A DNA stretch of 36,595 bases from Sulfitobacter brevis (GTDB lineage: Bacteria > Pseudomonadota > Alphaproteobacteria > Rhodobacterales > Rhodobacteraceae), in NCBI RefSeq assembly GCF_900112755.1, contig NZ_FOMW01000019.1:1-36595 (forward strand), read 5' to 3'. Positions 34,860 to 36,595 of the stretch are shown here, piece by piece. Positions within the stretch are counted from its first letter, which is position 1, and each line of letters opens with the position of its first letter. Below the pieces are notes generated by a model. The model was given only the letters and a program-made list of their open reading frames with translations. It searched no databases and had not been told where the DNA came from. Made by a program: the position numbers and the translations under genes.

Positions 34860-36053
34860 ATGAGCAGAGCATTGAACAAGTTTTCGGCCCAAACCGTTAA
34901 GGCGGCGGATGCTGGCAAATATTCAGATGGCGGCGGGCTTTGGATATTTAAGAATGATGTGGGAGGTGGCAAATGGGTGCTGCGTGTTCACGTTCATGGT
35001 CGTCGCCGTGAAATGGGCTTGGGCGCATATCCCCGCGTATCTCTCAAAGAGGCGCGGCTGGAGGCGGACAAGTGGCGCAGAGTTTCCCAGCAAGGCACAG
35101 ACCCGATAAAGCAACGTCAGACCGCGCAGCGCAACGCAGAGCGCAACATGCACCTTCTTCGCGACATCGCTATCGACGCCTTTGAAAGTCGGAAAGCTGA
35201 ATTGAAAGGCGATGGGATAGCTGGGCGATGGTTTTCGCCACTTGAACTGCACGTCCTTCCAAAACTAGGCAAAGTGCCAGTGTCAGAAATTGACCAACGC
35301 GACATCCGCGACACACTGGCCCCAATCTGGCATGAGAAAGCAAGCACAGCGCAAAAGGCGATGGACCGTTTGCGCATTTGTATCCGTCACGCGGCGGCGC
35401 TGGGCTTGGACGTGGATATCCAAGCGGTGGACAAGGCTAAAGCATTATTGGGTAAGCAGCGCCACAAAGTGCAAAATATCCCTGCCCTACATTGGAAGGA
35501 TGTTCCTGCGTTCTATCAATCGCTGAGTGAAGGAACCGTAACCGAACTGGCCCTGCGCTTACTTATCCTCACAGCGGTACGTTCTTCGCCGCTGCGTTTT
35601 TTGCATCTGGACCAGATTGAGGGCGATGTCTGGACTATCCCCGCAGAGGCTATGAAAGGTCGCAAGGATGCGACCAGTGACTTTAAGGTTCCTTTATCAT
35701 CTGAAGCACTGGCCGTGATCGAACAGGCGCGCCCTTTTGCCCGTGACGGGTTGCTTTTCGCAGGTGTCCGGCGCGGCGTTATCTCGGACGCCACGATGTC
35801 GAAATACATGGACAGACGCGGTATTGCGGCTCGACCCCATGGCTTCCGGTCCTCATTCCGCGACTGGACCGCAGAGGCGACCAATACCCCCCGCGAAGTT
35901 GCGGAAACCTGTCTAGGGCATGTTTCCGGTGGGTCGGTTGAGCTGGCCTATCGACGGACTGATTTTCTCGAACAGCGAAGGTCATTAATGGATAGATGGG
36001 GGAGAAAATTAACTACGCCAGATAAGGAGAAAGTTATTGCTATTTCCCGGTGA
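34860..36053 (+). CDS. P4-type tyrosine integrase (second)
   Basis: The 397-residue integrase has an arm-binding N-terminal domain (YSDGGGLWIF...MGLGAYPRVSLKEAR) and a full catalytic set: R241 in LTAVRSSP, H327-x-x-R330 in HGFRSSFRDW, H354 in LGHVSG and Y364 in LAYRRTD. The ATG at 34860 has AAGGTGG upstream; a start at 34830 is possible. It is distinct from the integrase at 9312. It lies beside a tRNA-like fragment, followed by a coupled small gene and an IS3 element, so it probably belongs to another integrated element continuing to the right. Confidence 0.93.
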   Translation: MSRALNKFSAQTVKAADAGKYSDGGGLWIFKNDVGGGKWVLRVHVHGRRREMGLGAYPRVSLKEARLEADKWRRVSQQGTDPIKQRQTAQRNAERNMHLLRDIAIDAFESRKAELKGDGIAGRWFSPLELHVLPKLGKVPVSEIDQRDIRDTLAPIWHEKASTAQKAMDRLRICIRHAAALGLDVDIQAVDKAKALLGKQRHKVQNIPALHWKDVPAFYQSLSEGTVTELALRLLILTAVRSSPLRFLHLDQIEGDVWTIPAEAMKGRKDATSDFKVPLSSEALAVIEQARPFARDGLLFAGVRRGVISDATMSKYMDRRGIAARPHGFRSSFRDWTAEATNTPREVAETCLGHVSGGSVELAYRRTDFLEQRRSLMDRWGRKLTTPDKEKVIAISR

Positions 36054-36312
36054 AAAGCCTGCCTCCCTATCCGCATATGGAATTTCGATAGAGGATGCCT
36101 TCCACGAAGATGAGTTCGTTCGAGCGTTCATGACATTCCCTGATGATGATTTTTCAGCGTATCAATCTGTCGCAATCCGCAGACTTCCCGGAGGCAACCC
36201 TGCAACTTCAGAGTGGAATCGATCAGTACTCGACATCTCCAGCGAGGAGGCTGATGAGTATATGAAGCGCAGTGCGGGTAATCCCCCCATTTTTAATGGG
36301 GTTCAGCCGTAG
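36037..36312 (+). CDS. Small hypothetical gene coupled to the integrase, end altered by IS3
   Basis: A TTG at 36037 has AAGGAGA about 7 bp upstream and lies 17 bp inside the end of the integrase gene. The 91-residue frame is acidic (EDAFHEDEFVRAFMTFPDDDFSAYQSVAIRRLPGG) and unknown to me. Its last ten or so codons come from the end of the IS3 element, so the natural C-terminus has probably been lost. It may be a truncated gene. Confidence 0.5.
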   Translation: MLFPGEKPASLSAYGISIEDAFHEDEFVRAFMTFPDDDFSAYQSVAIRRLPGGNPATSEWNRSVLDISSEEADEYMKRSAGNPPIFNGVQP

Positions 36313-36595
36313 AATTCAGGCGGCTGTTTTCAGTTTCATTGCGGGCGTGATGCCGCCGATGCCCATGTTGGGTCGTTCATTGTTGTAAGTCCAGAGCCAT
36401 ACCGTGGCCTGATCCTGTGCCTCCTCGATGGTTTCAAAGATGTACTGGCTGAGCCATTCGCCGCGAACCGTGCGGTTGTAGCGTTCGATATAGGCGTTCT
36501 GTTGGGGTTTTCCGGGTTGGATGTATTCCAGCCTAACGCCTTGTTTTTCGGCCCATTCCATGAGCTTTCCACTGACATATTCGGGCCCATTATCG
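36280..36595 (-). mobile_element. IS3-family insertion sequence, one end
   Basis: An IS3-type orfB ends at 36316, and 15-35 bp outside it lies an inverted-repeat-like end with CCCCAT/ATGGGG (36285-36301). The boundary is approximate. The rest of the element, including orfA, is beyond the window. Confidence 0.7.
36316..36594 (-). CDS. IS3-family transposase orfB, C-terminal fragment
   Basis: Ninety-two codons run in from the right edge, starting DNGPEYVSGKLMEWAE. The last catalytic glutamate of the DDE domain is in QNAYIERYNRTVRGEWL, followed by the family ending YNNERPNMGIGGITPAM. This is the C-terminal part of an integrase-core transposase of the IS3 family. The preceding catalytic aspartate lies at or near the edge. 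Confidence 0.92.
   Translation of the reverse strand, partial: DNGPEYVSGKLMEWAEKQGVRLEYIQPGKPQQNAYIERYNRTVRGEWLSQYIFETIEEAQDQATVWLWTYNNERPNMGIGGITPAMKLKTAA

Noticed and set aside
1..36595. CRISPR array or rRNA genes
   Set aside because: No regularly spaced repeats of CRISPR size and no rRNA-like sequence were seen. The repeats found are attachment, arm-site or degenerate intergenic repeats.

Overview
The window looks like the chromosome of a Roseobacter-group member of the Rhodobacteraceae (Alphaproteobacteria). Three things suggest this: the conserved run tRNA-Phe / yacG / RNase E/G-family / maf / infA, a bacterial phosphatidylcholine synthase, and a decayed gene of the ABC-transporter/cyclic-nucleotide-binding fusion type that I associate with this family. 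Genus and species cannot be named from the sequence alone.

Positions 1-9023 are accessory DNA. An IS21-family right end (istB tail) has cut into a gene with a phosphosulfolactate-synthase-like (ComA) domain. After it come a possible ThiF-like remnant, a divergent Lrp/AsnC regulator and thiamine-diphosphate enzyme, a short tyrosine recombinase, a divergent MerR regulator and FAD/NAD oxidoreductase, an unknown gene whose promoter lies under a perfect palindrome resembling a Zur box, and a two-helix membrane protein with an overlapping upstream mini-ORF. The gaps hold degenerate intergenic repeats and hairpins.

Positions 9024-16159 are an integrative and mobilizable element of about 7.1 kb. It sits in the 3' end of tRNA-Phe and is bounded by a 50-bp direct repeat, with short paired GCAGTCC repeats at both ends that may be integrase arm sites. 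It encodes a P4-type integrase, a RepA-like ATPase, a MobA/MobL relaxase with an RSF1010-like oriT just upstream, a membrane protein nested out of frame inside the relaxase gene (as MobB is in RSF1010), and an AlpA-type regulator. Its cargo is a translationally coupled pair, a DUF262 (ParB-like, DGQQR) protein and a HEPN ribonuclease-like protein. This pair is the best candidate for an incompletely described defence or toxin system.

Positions 16.1-32.3 kb are GC-rich core genome: tRNA-Phe, yacG, an RNase E/G-family protein, maf, infA, a nitrilase-superfamily hydrolase, a LysR regulator overlapping a sirtuin gene, a periplasmic copper chaperone with a small exported partner, rpmB, an M20 amidohydrolase, pcs, ogt, ileS, a ycjX/GNAT/ycjF-type overlapping operon, and truA. 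From 32.3 to 34.1 kb lies the decayed ABC/cNMP fusion gene.

From 34.1 kb to the end is a second accessory stretch: a small exported protein, a possible tRNA-Leu 3'-end fragment next to a second P4-type integrase, a small gene coupled to that integrase, and the start of an IS3-family element that leaves the window.
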